This document shows, piece after piece, positions 9,250 through 19,986 of a stretch of 64,000 nucleotides of DNA (position 1 is its first letter; every line of letters starts with the position of its first letter). Below the pieces are notes generated by a model. That model was not told the origin of the DNA. It did no database searches and saw only the letters and a list, made by a program, of their open reading frames with translations. Source of the DNA: Ryuthela nishihirai (taxonomy: Eukaryota > Arthropoda > Arachnida > Araneae > Heptathelidae); contig JAWZYU010000005.1 of assembly GCA_038380435.1 (NCBI GenBank), forward strand, positions 34,122,001 to 34,186,000, given 5' to 3'. Both the position numbers and the translations under genes were made by a program.

Positions 9250-10390
9250 AACATTATAATCACCTGCCTAATATGATGTTGGCCCTCCACGTGCCGCAAA
9301 AACAGCTCTTTATCCGGCGAGGAATGGATGTTACAAGATTTCTAAAGTGTCTTGTGGTATCTGGTACCAACACGTTACCAGCAGATCCTTTAACTCTTGT
9401 AAGTTACATGGTTGAGCCGCCGCAGATCGGATATGCTGTTCCAACACAAACCACAGATGTTCGATTGGATTGATGTCTGGGGAATTTGGAGGCCAGCGCA
9501 ATATCTGGAAGTCTTCCTCATGTTCCACGAACCATTCTAGAACAATCTTAGCAGTGTGGGATGGCGCATTATCCTGCTGAAAGAAGGCGAAACATATCGT
9601 TGCCATGAAAGGATGTACCTGGTCTGCAATGATGTTTAGGTAGGTGGTAGACGTCACAGTTTCCTGCACATGAATGACTGGATCCAGGTTTCCCAGTAGA
9701 ACATTGCCCAAAGCATGACACTTCCTCCAACAGCTTGTTTCTATCCCACAGTGCATCCTGGTTCCGACACTTCTCCAGGTAAACGAAGCACAAGTACTCG
9801 ACTGTCCATATGGTTCAACAGGAAACGAGATTCGTCGAACCAGACGACCTTCTTCCAATCATTCAAGGCCCAGTTTTGATGCTCACGTGCCCATTGTATG
9901 CGCTTTCGACGGTGAACCGAGGTTAGCATGGGCACTCGGAGCAACCTGTGGCTACACAGCTCTATTTTCAGCAGGGTTCGATGTATTGCATGTTGTGACA
10001 CATTACTCCCGTCACCAGCATTCAAATTACAGGGGAGTTGCGCCCCAGTTTCCCTTCTGTTGACTCGTACCATACGGGATAGCCTTCGCTCACCTCTAGC
10101 ATCGATGAGCCATGGTCCGCCGACTCCTTGCCAGCGATTCGTGATTTTTCCCTCCTTAGACCACTTTTTGAAGGTACTAACCACGGCTGACCGTGAACAC
10201 CCCACAAGCCTTGACTGTGTCGGAAATGCTCTGACCCAGTGCCTTTCGCATCTGAAGAACAAGAATAACACTGATTAACAGAGCTTAGTATCAGGTATTA
10301 TTTATACCTTCACACGCGCCGTCGTTTACCTGTAGGTGCTATGATTTGCATAAAGACACACTGGTCATAATGTTTTGGCTCTTCGGTATA
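9234..10390 (-). mobile_element. Tc1-like DNA transposon
   Basis: 1157 bp with inverted ends TATACCGAAGATCCAAAAC and its partner at 10366-10390 (one mismatch in the outer 20), flanked by TA at 9232-9233 and 10391-10392. A transposase pseudogene on the minus strand fills it. The left end lies inside the palindrome arm. Confidence 0.9.
9331..10271 (-). pseudogene. Tc1 transposase, frameshifted
   Basis: N-terminal helix-turn-helix part starts near 10271 (CSRSAVVSTFKKWSKEG), then the Tc1 catalytic domain. The first catalytic Asp is in VVWFDESRF (near 9850), the second in QQDNAPSHTAKIV (near 9565), and the Glu in SPDINPIEHLW (near 9470), the DD34E order of Tc1. The first half is open from 10271 to 9741. 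Between DESRF and the second Asp the frame changes (the stretch MHCGIETSCWRKCHALG is partly out of frame), so no intact protein is made. It looks younger than other coding relics in the window. Confidence 0.9.
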
Positions 10391-10392
10391 TA

Positions 10393-10929
10393 TGATAGCA
10401 ATAGGACCCTGTGTGGTTGACCACTGCTTAGCAGTTTAGAAACGAAAGAAAAAGTAGACATTATTGTAAAAAAATTGAGATTTAGAAAGATTTGAGTAAG
10501 ATCTTCAATTTATTTTTAATGACGTGTGAAAAGTTTATTTTCAAATTAGGGAGCGCTGAATTAGACTTTCCATTTATATAACAAGGAAGATTCCGTTTAC
10601 TTTTGCTAATGTAGTGTATGTCTAATATGCATTGCTAATAAAAATATTTTAATTAATGTCAAGTGTTAACACGAAATAAAATGCGAAAAACACTTGTTTT
10701 TTTTTTATTGTACGTACATGTAAGCAAAGCAATTAGATAATGGAAAAGGCAAGCAAACTCTTTTAGTACCTGTATAAGAAGTATTTGCAATAACGAAATT
10801 TGCGTGACATTGAAAATTTGAAACAAGTGACTTCGTGAGATGCAACAGCTATGAAAGCTGAGAAATCCAATCGGCCGTTTCAACGAAAGTAGCGAATCGC
10901 GGGAAGTTTATCCGAACAGACCATATTTT
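10393..10929. other. AT-rich DNA without recognised features
   Basis: Nothing recognisable was seen on either strand. Confidence 0.35.
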
Positions 10930-10942
10930 TTGTGAACTTTCC

Positions 10943-11331
10943 GGGGCGGGGGTGGCTCAGTCGGTAGCGCGCCAGGCTCGTAATCTGTAGTTCCCAGGTT
11001 CGAGTCCCAGCTAGGTCAGCGTTTAGATTTATCTCTGTAAAATTCCCCGCCCTGCCCACGGTTAGTAGGGGACAACGATGGACTTGGAAAGGCCGCCGTC
11101 CGTCGGATGGGACGTTAAGCCGTGGCCCGTGTGTGGGAGAGCCATACTCTGTGCACGTTAAAGAACACGCTGGATGGCCTTGACGGGAGACTACCATCTG
11201 TCTCCCAACAGCTGTTCCAGTGGGTCCCCTCCCCCAACCTTCTCTGAGCCTTCGGGGTCCATGTGACCTGGCCATTTAGCCCATGGTGTGCAAAAAAGTG
11301 TCGCTCAGAGGTAAAACAACCCAACACAACC
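10943..11331 (+). mobile_element. SINE-A copy 3, full length
   Basis: Head GGGGCGGGGGTGGCTCAGTC, B box GGTTCGAGTCC, body, and tail AAAACAACCCAACACAAC. The perfect 13-bp duplication ttgtgaactttcc lies at 10930-10942 and 11332-11344. Confidence 0.95.
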
Positions 11332-11458
11332 TTGTGAACTTTCCAGAACGAAGTGAGCTTTTGAACCATGAAATGTCCTACTAAAAGAATACAAATGAAC
11401 AATTATACAAAAATAAAGTGGCGCTACCCAAATTTACACATACACACATATATATGTA

Positions 11459-11535
11459 CAGTCGTATCAGAATAATATGACCACCTACCATACATATACT
11501 ATGGTAGGTGTTCATATTATTCTGATACGACTGTG
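11459..11535. mobile_element. 77-bp palindromic MITE (Tc1/mariner type)
   Basis: The whole element is a hairpin: CAGTCGTATCAGAATAATAT on the left, its reverse complement on the right, and a short TA-rich centre. TA flanks at 11457-11458 and 11536-11537. A second copy is at 51293-51371. Confidence 0.9.
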
Positions 11536-11537
11536 TA

Positions 11538-12412
11538 TATGAAAGGAGAGAGAGAGAGAGAGTGCGAACATTTTAAAATGTTTAAAATGTTCATTTAAAG
11601 CATTTTCCCTTGTAGAGCTGCACATGGCTAGACAGAACTTTATGCCGCTTTTGTTAATTTCTTCTAAATCATCGTTTCCCAAAGTGTGGTCCACGGCCCT
11701 ATATCGTTCGTGAAAAAAAAAAGGTCTGCAGCTGTATAAAGTTAGGTAAATTCTGTTCTAACCATTTCTATTATTACCTCCTTCAAACATACGCATCTTC
11801 TTCTAGGTCTTCCTCTCATCTTCTTTCCTATGTTAATCCAGTGGAGTTAATTAGAATGAAGTAGCTTTTAAGTTATCTCCCACTTTCCCTTCTTTGTCTC
11901 CCTAAAATATCCCATCCTTTCCCGCGACATCTTAATCGCGTTGTGACAAAGGACACAACACTCGTCTATGTTCACAAAGTCTTCCCGTTTCTGTCCTGCA
12001 TTTCTCTTCTTAATGACGAATGTAATTTATCCATTGCTAAGCTTTACTGCGCCTAATAGTTTAAATAAAGAGACTGGTCAGTTGTTTTTGGTTTCAGCAT
12101 TGACTAATTGTGAATAGGAAGTAATAGTGAGCTACAGTGATTTTTAAAATATTTCTAATAGTGCGATCTATGTTTTGACGCTAAAACGTTTCTTGTCTGT
12201 GTCAGTTACACAACGTCGAGAAACGAAGCCATATAAGTAATGTGAAAGCAACGCAATAAACTATTTTTCAGTGGCAATTATGACGTCAACATCAACCTGG
12301 TGGGAGGGTAATGAAAAAAAAAAAACTGAAAACATGTTATTTGAAACGTTTTTAACTTATCATTATTGGTAACGTGACGAAGCTTTTGACAAAAAAAAAA
12401 GTGGTGATTGAT
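11538..12412. other. Unassigned DNA with a (GA)n run
   Basis: A short GA microsatellite at 11545-11562. Near 11670 the phrase TTTCCCAAAGTGTGGTCC resembles a decayed hAT end. Nothing else was recognised. Confidence 0.4.
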
Positions 12413-12423
12413 CATCATAACAG

Positions 12424-12792
12424 TTGGGCTGCTTTACCTCTGAGGGGCACTCTTTGCACACCATGGGCTAAATGGCCAGGTACAAGGACCCCGAAGGCTC
12501 AGAGAAGGTTGGGGGAGGGGACCCACTGGAACAGCTGTTGGGAGACAGATGGTAGCCTCCTGTCAAGACCATCCAGCGTGTTCTTTAACGTGACTCTCCA
12601 GCACACGGGGCCAAGACTTAACGTCCCATCCGACGGACGGCGGCCTTTCCAAACCTATCGGTGTCCCTATTGACCGTGGGCAGGGCGGGGAATTTTGCGG
12701 AGATAAATCTCAACGCTGAACCCAGTTGGGACTCGAACCTGGAAACTGCATATTACGAACCTGGCGCGCTACCGACTAAGCCACCCCCGCCC
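12424..12792 (-). mobile_element. SINE-A copy 4
   Basis: Reverse SINE-A with a slightly shortened body (a gap near 12590). 11-bp duplication catcataacag / catcatagcag (12413-12423, 12793-12803; one mismatch). Confidence 0.92.
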
Positions 12793-12825
12793 CATCATAG
12801 CAGTAGTGATAATAGGCCGTCAGGA

Positions 12826-12882
12826 GACTGAGGGTTAGCGTGCTTAGGAAAGGAACCTGGGTTCGAACCACGGATAGCGTAA
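12826..12882 (+). repeat. SINE-B head fragment
   Basis: GGTTAGCGTGCTTAGG and ACCTGGGTTCGAACC match the tRNA-like head of SINE-B with an internal deletion. Confidence 0.6.
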
Positions 12883-12892
12883 AAAAAGTAGC

Positions 12893-13088
12893 GAAATAAA
12901 TTACCCCTCAAGCCGCAGAAGTTTGACAGGAACCTGTGAGTAAAATAATTTCATAGAGAAAGATCTAGAGAAGGAGGAGACTTATCAGAAAAACAACACA
13001 AGATAGAAAACATCCAAGCCTTTATCAAGGGTTCAAACTCGGGTCCCTTTTATCAATATCTAGGTGTGCTAGCCACTCGGCCATCAGG
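12893..13088 (-). repeat. Old SINE-B copy
   Basis: Family order is preserved in reverse: AATAAATTACCCCTCAAGC, the TTTGACAGGAACCTGTGAG block, AGAAAAACAACACAAG, a B box TTCAAACTCGGGTCC and head GCTAGCCACTCGGCCA. Many substitutions. Confidence 0.75.
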
Positions 13089-13091
13089 AGG

Positions 13092-13185
13092 GGCAGACAA
13101 GGTATGGATGTTTTTTTCATTTGCTGTCTTTCTAAAGAAGTCCTGCTTTTCTCTCAGATATTCTCTATGGAATAGTGATAGATTA
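13092..13185 (+). repeat. Old SINE-B copy, split by SINE-A copy 5
   Basis: AGGTATGGATGTTTT, GAAGTCCTGC and TTCTCTATGGAATAG follow SINE-B order in plus. The 3' end (AGCAGCTGCATGAGG) appears after the inserted SINE-A, at about 13537-13555. Confidence 0.6.
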
Positions 13186-13536
13186 GGGGCAGGGGTGGCT
13201 CAGTCGGTAGCGAACCAGGCTCGTAATCTGCAGTTCCCAGGTTCGAGTCCCAGCTGGGTTAGCGTTGAGATTTATCTCCGCAAAATTCCCCGCCCTGCCC
13301 ACGGTCAGTAGGGGATACTGATGGGCTTGGAAAGGCTGCCGTCCGTTGGATGGGACGTTAAGCCGTGGCTCTGTGTGCGGGAGAGCTATACCTGTGCACG
13401 TTAAAGAACATACTGGATGGCCTTGACGGGAGTCCACCATCTGTCTCCCAACAACTGTTAAAGTGGGTCCCCTCCCTCAACCTTCTCTGAGCCTTCCGGG
13501 TTCATGTGACCTGGCCATTTAGCCCATGGTGTACAA
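13186..13536 (+). mobile_element. SINE-A copy 5, 3'-truncated
   Basis: Head GGCAGGGGTGGCTCAGTC through the CATTTAGCCCATGGTGTAC region; the AACCC tail is missing. It lies inside an old SINE-B. No clear target duplication. Confidence 0.88.
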
Positions 13537-13569
13537 AGCAGCTGCATGAGGAGTAGTTTTTCTAAGTTC

Positions 13570-13760
13570 TAATAATCCGTATTAGTGGCTGAGTGACAAG
13601 TTTGTGGAGCAATGGGATCCGGGTTCGAAACACTTACAAGAAAAGGGTGTTTTTTTCAGATTTAGGTAGTCCTGGGATCTCCCCGCATTCAGAGATTTTT
13701 GTCTGCTCTCTGTAATAAGTGGCATGCGCAAAGATAGTTTTACTCCTAAGAGATTTTGAC
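13570..13760 (+). repeat. Very old SINE-B copy
   Basis: AGTGGCTGAGTGACAAG, GATCCGGGTTCGAAAC and GTCCTGGGATCTCC retain SINE-B order, with heavy divergence. Confidence 0.5.
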
Positions 13761-13788
13761 GTTTTTCTATTTGTCAGTTGTCATTATA

Positions 13789-15297
13789 CACTGCAAACAA
13801 AAATTAGGGGACATTTCAAAATGAATATGAAGCGATAAAAACAGAAGCATTTAATTTTTTTTATTAAACAAGAACACCAGAAAAGCAAACGACAAGTCAA
13901 AGAAAGTTGTTCGATTATGCAAATGAGATGCAAAACCAACTTTTATTTCATTGGTGAAAATACACTATACAAAAAGCTGAAAGTACTGGAGTATCTGCAC
14001 GTTCCCTAATATTGAAAGTACGCATTCTGCAATTTCCCAGCCTTTGCAATGCCCCTGCAACACGATTTGCCCGAATGCGACGCCTGGAGAGCCATAGGAC
14101 GTCTTGAAGCTGGTCAAACACAGACGACAGTGGCAACAGAACTTGGAACATTCCAAAGCGTGATTAGCAGACTGTGGAATCGCTTTCAAGAGACTGGCAC
14201 AGCAAGAAGAAGACGAGGGCAGGGTCGCCCATCTTCCACAACAGCAAGAGATGACCGCTACTTGACCTTGTTGGCAAGAAGGAACAGAGCTGCGGGGACA
14301 GTTTCTTGCTGCCACGAGACGACGGATATGCACCCAGACCATACGAAATCGGCTCCATCATGTTGGACTGCATGCCCGGCGACCAATGGTATGCATTCCA
14401 TTATCAAAAACGTAGAACCCATAGAAGGAGGGCTGATGAGCATCGTCATTGTACCCGTGATGAGTGGTCAACTGTCCTCTTCTCTGATGAGTCACGGTTC
14501 AGTCTGCAGCCTGACAATCATCGTGTCCTGATCTGGCGTGAACGAGGAACACGGGAGAATCCACGTTTCATGCGAGAAAGGGCCTCCTTCGGTGGTGGTG
14601 GAATCATGGTGTGGGCTGGCATCAGCATTGGTGGTCGTACCGACCTCCACGTCATCAGAAACGGATCGCTGACTGCTGTCAGATATCGAGATGAGGTCCT
14701 GCACCCTATATTGGTACCCTATGCTGGAGCATTTGGAAACAACTTTCTTTTCATGGACGATAATGCAAGGCCCCACCGTGCGCATCTCGTCAACAACATG
14801 CTTCAGGAGGCAGGAATCGAACGCATGGACTGGCCTTCCCGTTCTCCAGACCTGAATCCCATTGAACATGCTTGGGATGCACTGGGAAGACGTCTGGCAA
14901 ACCGTCCAATGCCTCCCACAACACTTCTTGAGCTGGAAGTTGCCCTGGAGCAAGAGTGGCAGAGGATCCCACAAGAACTGCTGGACATTCTGATCCTGTC
15001 AAGGCCCCATCGCTGTCAGTGTGTTTTGGCAGTCTTGGGTGACCATACACTCTACTGAACAGTCAATGTGTGCCACTCTCGTCCAGTTTGACATGCTTCT
15101 GTTCACCCCCACCGATATGTCACTTGCTACTCAATCACGACAATTGAGTTTGCATCTCATTTGCATAATCGAACAACTTTCTGTGACTTGTCGTTTGCTT
15201 TTCTGATGTTCTTGTTTAATAAAAAAAATTCAAATGCTTCTTTTTTTTTATCGCTTCATGTTCATTTTGAAATATCTCCTAATTTTTGTGAGCAGTG
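13789..15297 (+). mobile_element. Second Tc1-like transposon
   Basis: 1509 bp, TA flanks at 13787-13788 and 15298-15299. The long inverted ends (about 140 bp) start CACTGCAAACAAAAATTAGG and end AATTTTTGTGAGCAGTG. They are shared with the 78-bp solo element at 52083. A transposase pseudogene runs in plus. Confidence 0.93.
14049..15058 (+). pseudogene. Tc1 transposase with two frameshifts
   Basis: The DNA-binding part (WRAIGRLEAGQTQTTVA, then GRPSSTTARDDRYLTLLARR) is open to about 14290. The frame then shifts so that TQTIRNRLHHVGLHARRP (about 14336-14390) is in another phase, and shifts again near 14410. The catalytic domain is open to 15058: first Asp in VLFSDESRF, second in FMDDNARPHRAHLV, Glu in SPDLNPIEHAW. 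Length and DD34E order fit Tc1. It is not closely similar to the transposase at 9331-10271. Confidence 0.92.
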
Positions 15298-15330
15298 TAT
15301 TTGAAATGACAGCTGAAAGAAAGAATGAAA

Positions 15331-15580
15331 TTATCCCTCAGGCTTTTGCTTGCATAGAGATCTGACAAAAGCCTGTGAGTTTACGGATAATTCGTCATAG
15401 TGAAGGTCTGTGAGATTTGCACAAAGTTCGACGAACGTTGTTAGTATAATACGCTACAGATGAGATCTGTGAGGACGGCAAGACCTCAGGAAAAACAGAT
15501 CTCAGACAACATAAGGAATGAACCATCTATATATACCTTTTTCGGTTTCAATAGCAAGCAAGCTAACCAAGCGACAGGCC
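15331..15580 (-). repeat. Old SINE-B copy
   Basis: ATCCCTCAGGCTTTTGCTTG, GATCTGACAAAAGCCTGTGAG, GAGGACGGCAAGACCTCAGG and the head remnant AGCAAGCAAGCTAACCAAGC are in reverse family order. Extra sequence sits between about 15420 and 15460. Confidence 0.65.
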
Positions 15581-15868
15581 ATCTGTCGGTGCGTTTCTCA
15601 TTCCAAATTTTTAATTGCCCAGATCTTCTTAATCATGAATTCCTGCCGTTAAGTTTTGGTGAGCATTTTGGTTCTAAAGAAGTATTTTGAGCAATTACTG
15701 AAGTGTGAATGAAAATCCTGCATTATTAAAAAACGTATTTTGCTCATATTTGCCATCATCGAAACCTGGTCTATTCAGTGACGGATTAATGAATGAAAGG
15801 GCCCAGACGCAAAACATTCGACAGGGAAGGGAAGGAATGCAATCTACAAGCATTTTTACAACTTACGA

Positions 15869-16312
15869 GGGGCGGGGGTGGCTCAGTCGGTAGCGCGCCA
15901 GGCTCGTAATCTGTAGTTCCCAGGTTCGAGTCCCAGCTGGGTCAGCGTTGAGATTTATCTCCGCAAAAATTCCCCGCCCTGCCCACGGTCAGTAGGGGAC
16001 ACCGATGGGCTTGAAAAGGCCACCGTCCGTCGGATGGGACGTTAAGCCGTGGCTCCGTGTGCGGGAGAGCCATACCCTGTGCACGTTAAAGAACATGCTG
16101 GATGGCCTTGACGGGTGTGCGGGAGAGCCATACCCTGTGCACGTTAAAGAACATGCTGGATGGCCTTGACGGGAGGCTACCATCTGTCTCCCAACAGCTG
16201 TTCCAGTGGGTCCCCTCCCCCAACCTTCTCTGAGCCTTCGGGGTCCATGTGACCTGGCCATTTAGCCCATGGTGTGCAAAAAAGTGCCGCTCAGAAGTAA
16301 AACAACCCAACC
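15869..16312 (+). mobile_element. SINE-A copy 6 with 58-bp internal duplication
   Basis: Complete SINE-A with 12-bp flanks tacaacttacga / tacaacttaaga (15857-15868, 16313-16324). The block starting GTGTGCGGGAGAGCC at 16057 is repeated at 16115, an exact 58-bp period, so this copy is longer than the usual 388 bp. Confidence 0.95.
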
Positions 16313-16324
16313 TACAACTTAAGA

Positions 16325-16955
16325 AAGAAAAAAATTGTATTCAGCAGGTTAAATAAATTACGAAACAAAACTCAAAATTTAATGTATTATTTGCACATAC
16401 AGAAAAATAATTCAAAAATAATTTATCAACATAAATTAATATCTTTTTTTTGTAGTGCGTTTAACAAAAAAAAAGCATTATATTTGTCCTAAGCTATTGC
16501 CTAAGTATTAACAACTTTAGTTAAAACATGAGATTTGTACATAAGTAGTATATGAAACTGATTGAAAATATTTTACTAAATGAAATATTGAGGGAAAAAA
16601 TTAAGTTTTGATTATTCCAAGGCCCTTCTTGAATGTCATGGCCCCAAGAAAAGAGCCTCATGCGCCAATCAGCCATTGGGACTGTGTTAAGAAAGCTATA
16701 TTATCGAACCAAGCTTCATTAAGTTGCCAAGAACTAGACACTTTACTTTTGTTTAGTACGGGAAGATTCAAAGTGAAAGCTAATAAAAACAGTGTGACGA
16801 CTTTTCGTGGTAGAGCTCAACAGTCGTTATTGTAGTTGGACTCTCCTCATTTCGTTCGGTGTTGCTATCTTTATGTGTTTTATCTGATGTATTATTATCT
16901 GATCTATTTGGTGTTATATCTGATTCAAACTCTACATCAGTGGTTACAAATGAGG
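16325..16955. other. AT-rich unassigned DNA
   Basis: No gene or known repeat was recognised. Confidence 0.35.
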
Positions 16956-16967
16956 TGCTAAAGCATC

Positions 16968-17110
16968 CTAGGTGAGTTTTAGAAATTTGTGGGGGGCGTT
17001 TTCTTGAGTTTTGCTGCGAAAGTAGATAAAATAGAATATTGAATACTCCTTTGGTTAGCATATCCTTCCAGGAAGAGGGGAGAGGGATTAGAAAAATAAA
17101 ATTTCCCGAA
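16968..17110 (+). repeat. Repeat R3, second copy
   Basis: GAGTTTTAGAAATTTGTGGG and TTGAGTTTTGCTGCGAAAG match 3495-3560. As at the first locus, a hAT MITE of the same family follows at once. Confidence 0.55.
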
Positions 17111-17322
17111 AAGATGGGGAATCATTGCTCTAGGTTAGGGGTTCTCAACGTAGGGTACGCGGTAAAAAATTTTGGGTTACGCAGTGAGAGCTCAAAAGTC
17201 GCTAGATCTGATTACCCAGTAAAATGTTTATAATTTTATACAATTTGTTAAATTAGTTGTCATTTTTTGTGTTTATCGATATATATAATTTATGAATAGA
17301 AAATTTAATGTGTGTATATACA

Positions 17323-19986
17323 TATATGTTTTATTTTATTCCCATTGTTATACTATAACTATAGTTTTATCTATCTATACAAGGGGTACGCCAGTTACAT
17401 ACACATTTCCAGGGGGTACGTGAAGCATAAAAGGTTGAGAACCACTGATATATATGTTTTATTTTATTCCCATTGTTATACTATAACTATAGTTTTATCT
17501 ATCTATACAAGGCGTACGCCAGTTACATACACATTTCCAGGTGGTACGTGAAGCATAAAAGTTTGAGAACCACTGATATATATGTTTTATTTTATTCCCA
17601 TTGTTATACTATAACTATAGTTTTATCTATCTATACAAGGCGTACGCCAGTTACATACACATTTCCAGGTGGTACGTGAAGCATAAAAGGTTGAGAACCA
17701 CTGATATATATGTTTTATTTCATTCCCATTGTTATACTATAATTATAGTTTTATCTATCTATACAAGGGGTACGCCAGTTACATACACATTTCCAGGGGG
17801 TACGTGAAGCATAAAAGGTTGAGAACCACTGATATATATGTTTTATATTATTCCCATTGTTATACTATAACCATAGTTTTATCTATCTATACAAGGGGTA
17901 CGCCAGTTACATACACATTTCCAGGGGGTACGTGAAGCATAAAAGGTTGAGAACCACTGATATATATGTTTTATTTTATTCCAATTGTTATACTATAACT
18001 ATAGTTTTATCTATCTATACAAGGGGTACGCCAGTTACATACACATTTCCAGGGGGTATGTAAAGCATAAAAGGTTGAGAACCACTGATATATATGTTTT
18101 ATTTTATTCCAATTGTTATACTATAACTATAGTTTTATCTATCTATACAAGGGGTACGCCAGTTACATACACATTTCCAGGTGGTACGTGAAGCATAAAA
18201 GGTTGAGAACCACTGATATATATGTTTTATTTTATTCCAATTGTTATACTATAACTATAGTTTTATCTATCTATACAAGGGGTGCGCCAGTTACATACAC
18301 ATTTCCAGGGGGTATGTAAAGCATAAAAGGTTGAGAACCACTGATATATATGTTTTATTTTATTCCCATTGTTATACTATAACTATAGTTTTATCTATCT
18401 ATACAAGGGGTACGCCAGTTACATACACATTTCCAGGGGGTATGTAAAGCATAAAAGGTTGAGAACCATTGATATATATGTTTTATTTTATTCCCATTGT
18501 TATACTATAACTATAGTTTTATCTATCTATACAAGGGGTACGCCAGTTACATACACATTTCCAGGGGGTATGTAAAGCATAAAAGGTTGAGAACCACTGA
18601 TATATATGTTTTATTTTATTCCAATTGTTATACTATAACTATAGTTTTATCTATCTATACAAGGGGTACGCCAGTTACATACACATTTCCAGGGGGTATG
18701 TAAAGCATAAAAGGTTGAGAACCACTGATATATATGTTTTATTTTATTCCCATTGTTATACTATAACTATAGTTTTATCTATCTATACAAGGGGTACGCC
18801 AGTTACATACACATTTCCAGGGGGTATGTAAAGCATAAAAGGTTGAGAACCACTGATATATATGTTTTATTTTATTCCCATTGTTATACTATAACTATAG
18901 TTTTATCTATCTATACAAGGGGTACGCCAGTTACATACACATTTCCAGGGGGTATGTAAAGCATAAAAGGTTGAGAACCATTGATATATATGTTTTACTT
19001 TATTCCCATTGTTATACTATAACTATAGTTTTATCTATCTATACAAGGGGTACGCCAGTTACATACACATTTCCAGGGGGTATGTAAAGCATAAAAGGTT
19101 GAGAACCACTGATATATATGTTTTATTTTATTCCAATTGTTATACTATAACTATAGTTTTATCTATCTATACAAGGGGTACGCCAGTTACATACACATTT
19201 CCAGGGGGTATGTAAAGCATAAAAGGTTGAGAACCACTGATATATATGTTTTATTTTATTCCCATTGTTATACTATAACTATAGTTTTATCTATCTATAC
19301 AAGGGGTACGCCAGTTACATACACATTTCCAGGGGGTATGTAAAGCATAAAAGGTTGAGAACCATTGATATATATGTTTTATTTTATTCCCATTGTTATA
19401 CTATAACTATAGTTTTATCTATCTATACAAGGGGTACGCCAGTTACATACACATTTCCAGGGGGTATGTAAAGCATAAAAGGTTGAGAACCACTGATATA
19501 TATGTTTTATTTTATTCCCATTGTTATACTATAACTATAGTTTTATCTATCTATACAAGGGGTACGCCAGTTACATACACATTTCCAGGGGGTATGTAAA
19601 GCATAAAAGGTTGAGAACCACTGATATATATGTTTTATTTTATTCCCATTGTTATACTATAACTATAGTTTTATCTATCTATACAAGGGGTACGCCAGTT
19701 ACATACACATTTCCAGGGGGTATGTAAAGCATAAAAGGTTGAGAACCACTGATATATATGTTTTATTTTATTCCAATTGTTATACTATAACTGTAGTTTT
19801 ATCTATCTATACAAGGGGTACGCCAGTTACATACACATTTCCAGGGGGTACGTGAAGCATAAAAGGTTGAGAACCACTGATATATATGTTTTATTTTATT
19901 CCAATTGTTATACTATAACTATAGTTTTATCTATCTATACAAGGGGTATGCCAGTTACATACACATTTCCAGGGTGTACGTGAAGC
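17323..19986 (+). repeat. 128-bp tandem satellite, 21 units
   Basis: The phrase TATATGTTTTATTTTATTCC recurs from 17323 to 19883, a distance of exactly 20 x 128; the last unit is completed by 21647-21667 beyond the insertion. Each unit contains a hAT right subterminal region and terminal repeat (AAGCATAAAAGGTTGAGAAC). Edge units read GGTACGTGAAGC, most central units GGTATGTAAAGC, a gradient expected from unequal exchange. Each period also creates an apparent 68-codon reading frame, which is an artefact. Confidence 0.98.

Noticed and set aside
8538..9299. Two identical peptides (GIYTNLNGIMNLSLIMHPEY) on opposite strands
   Set aside because: They arise from the palindrome arms; there is no independent evidence of coding.
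17473..19983. Twenty overlapping 68-residue proteins (MLYYNYSFIYLYKGYAS)
   Set aside because: They are read from the 128-bp array; 128 is not a multiple of 3, and each frame stops after about 1.6 units.
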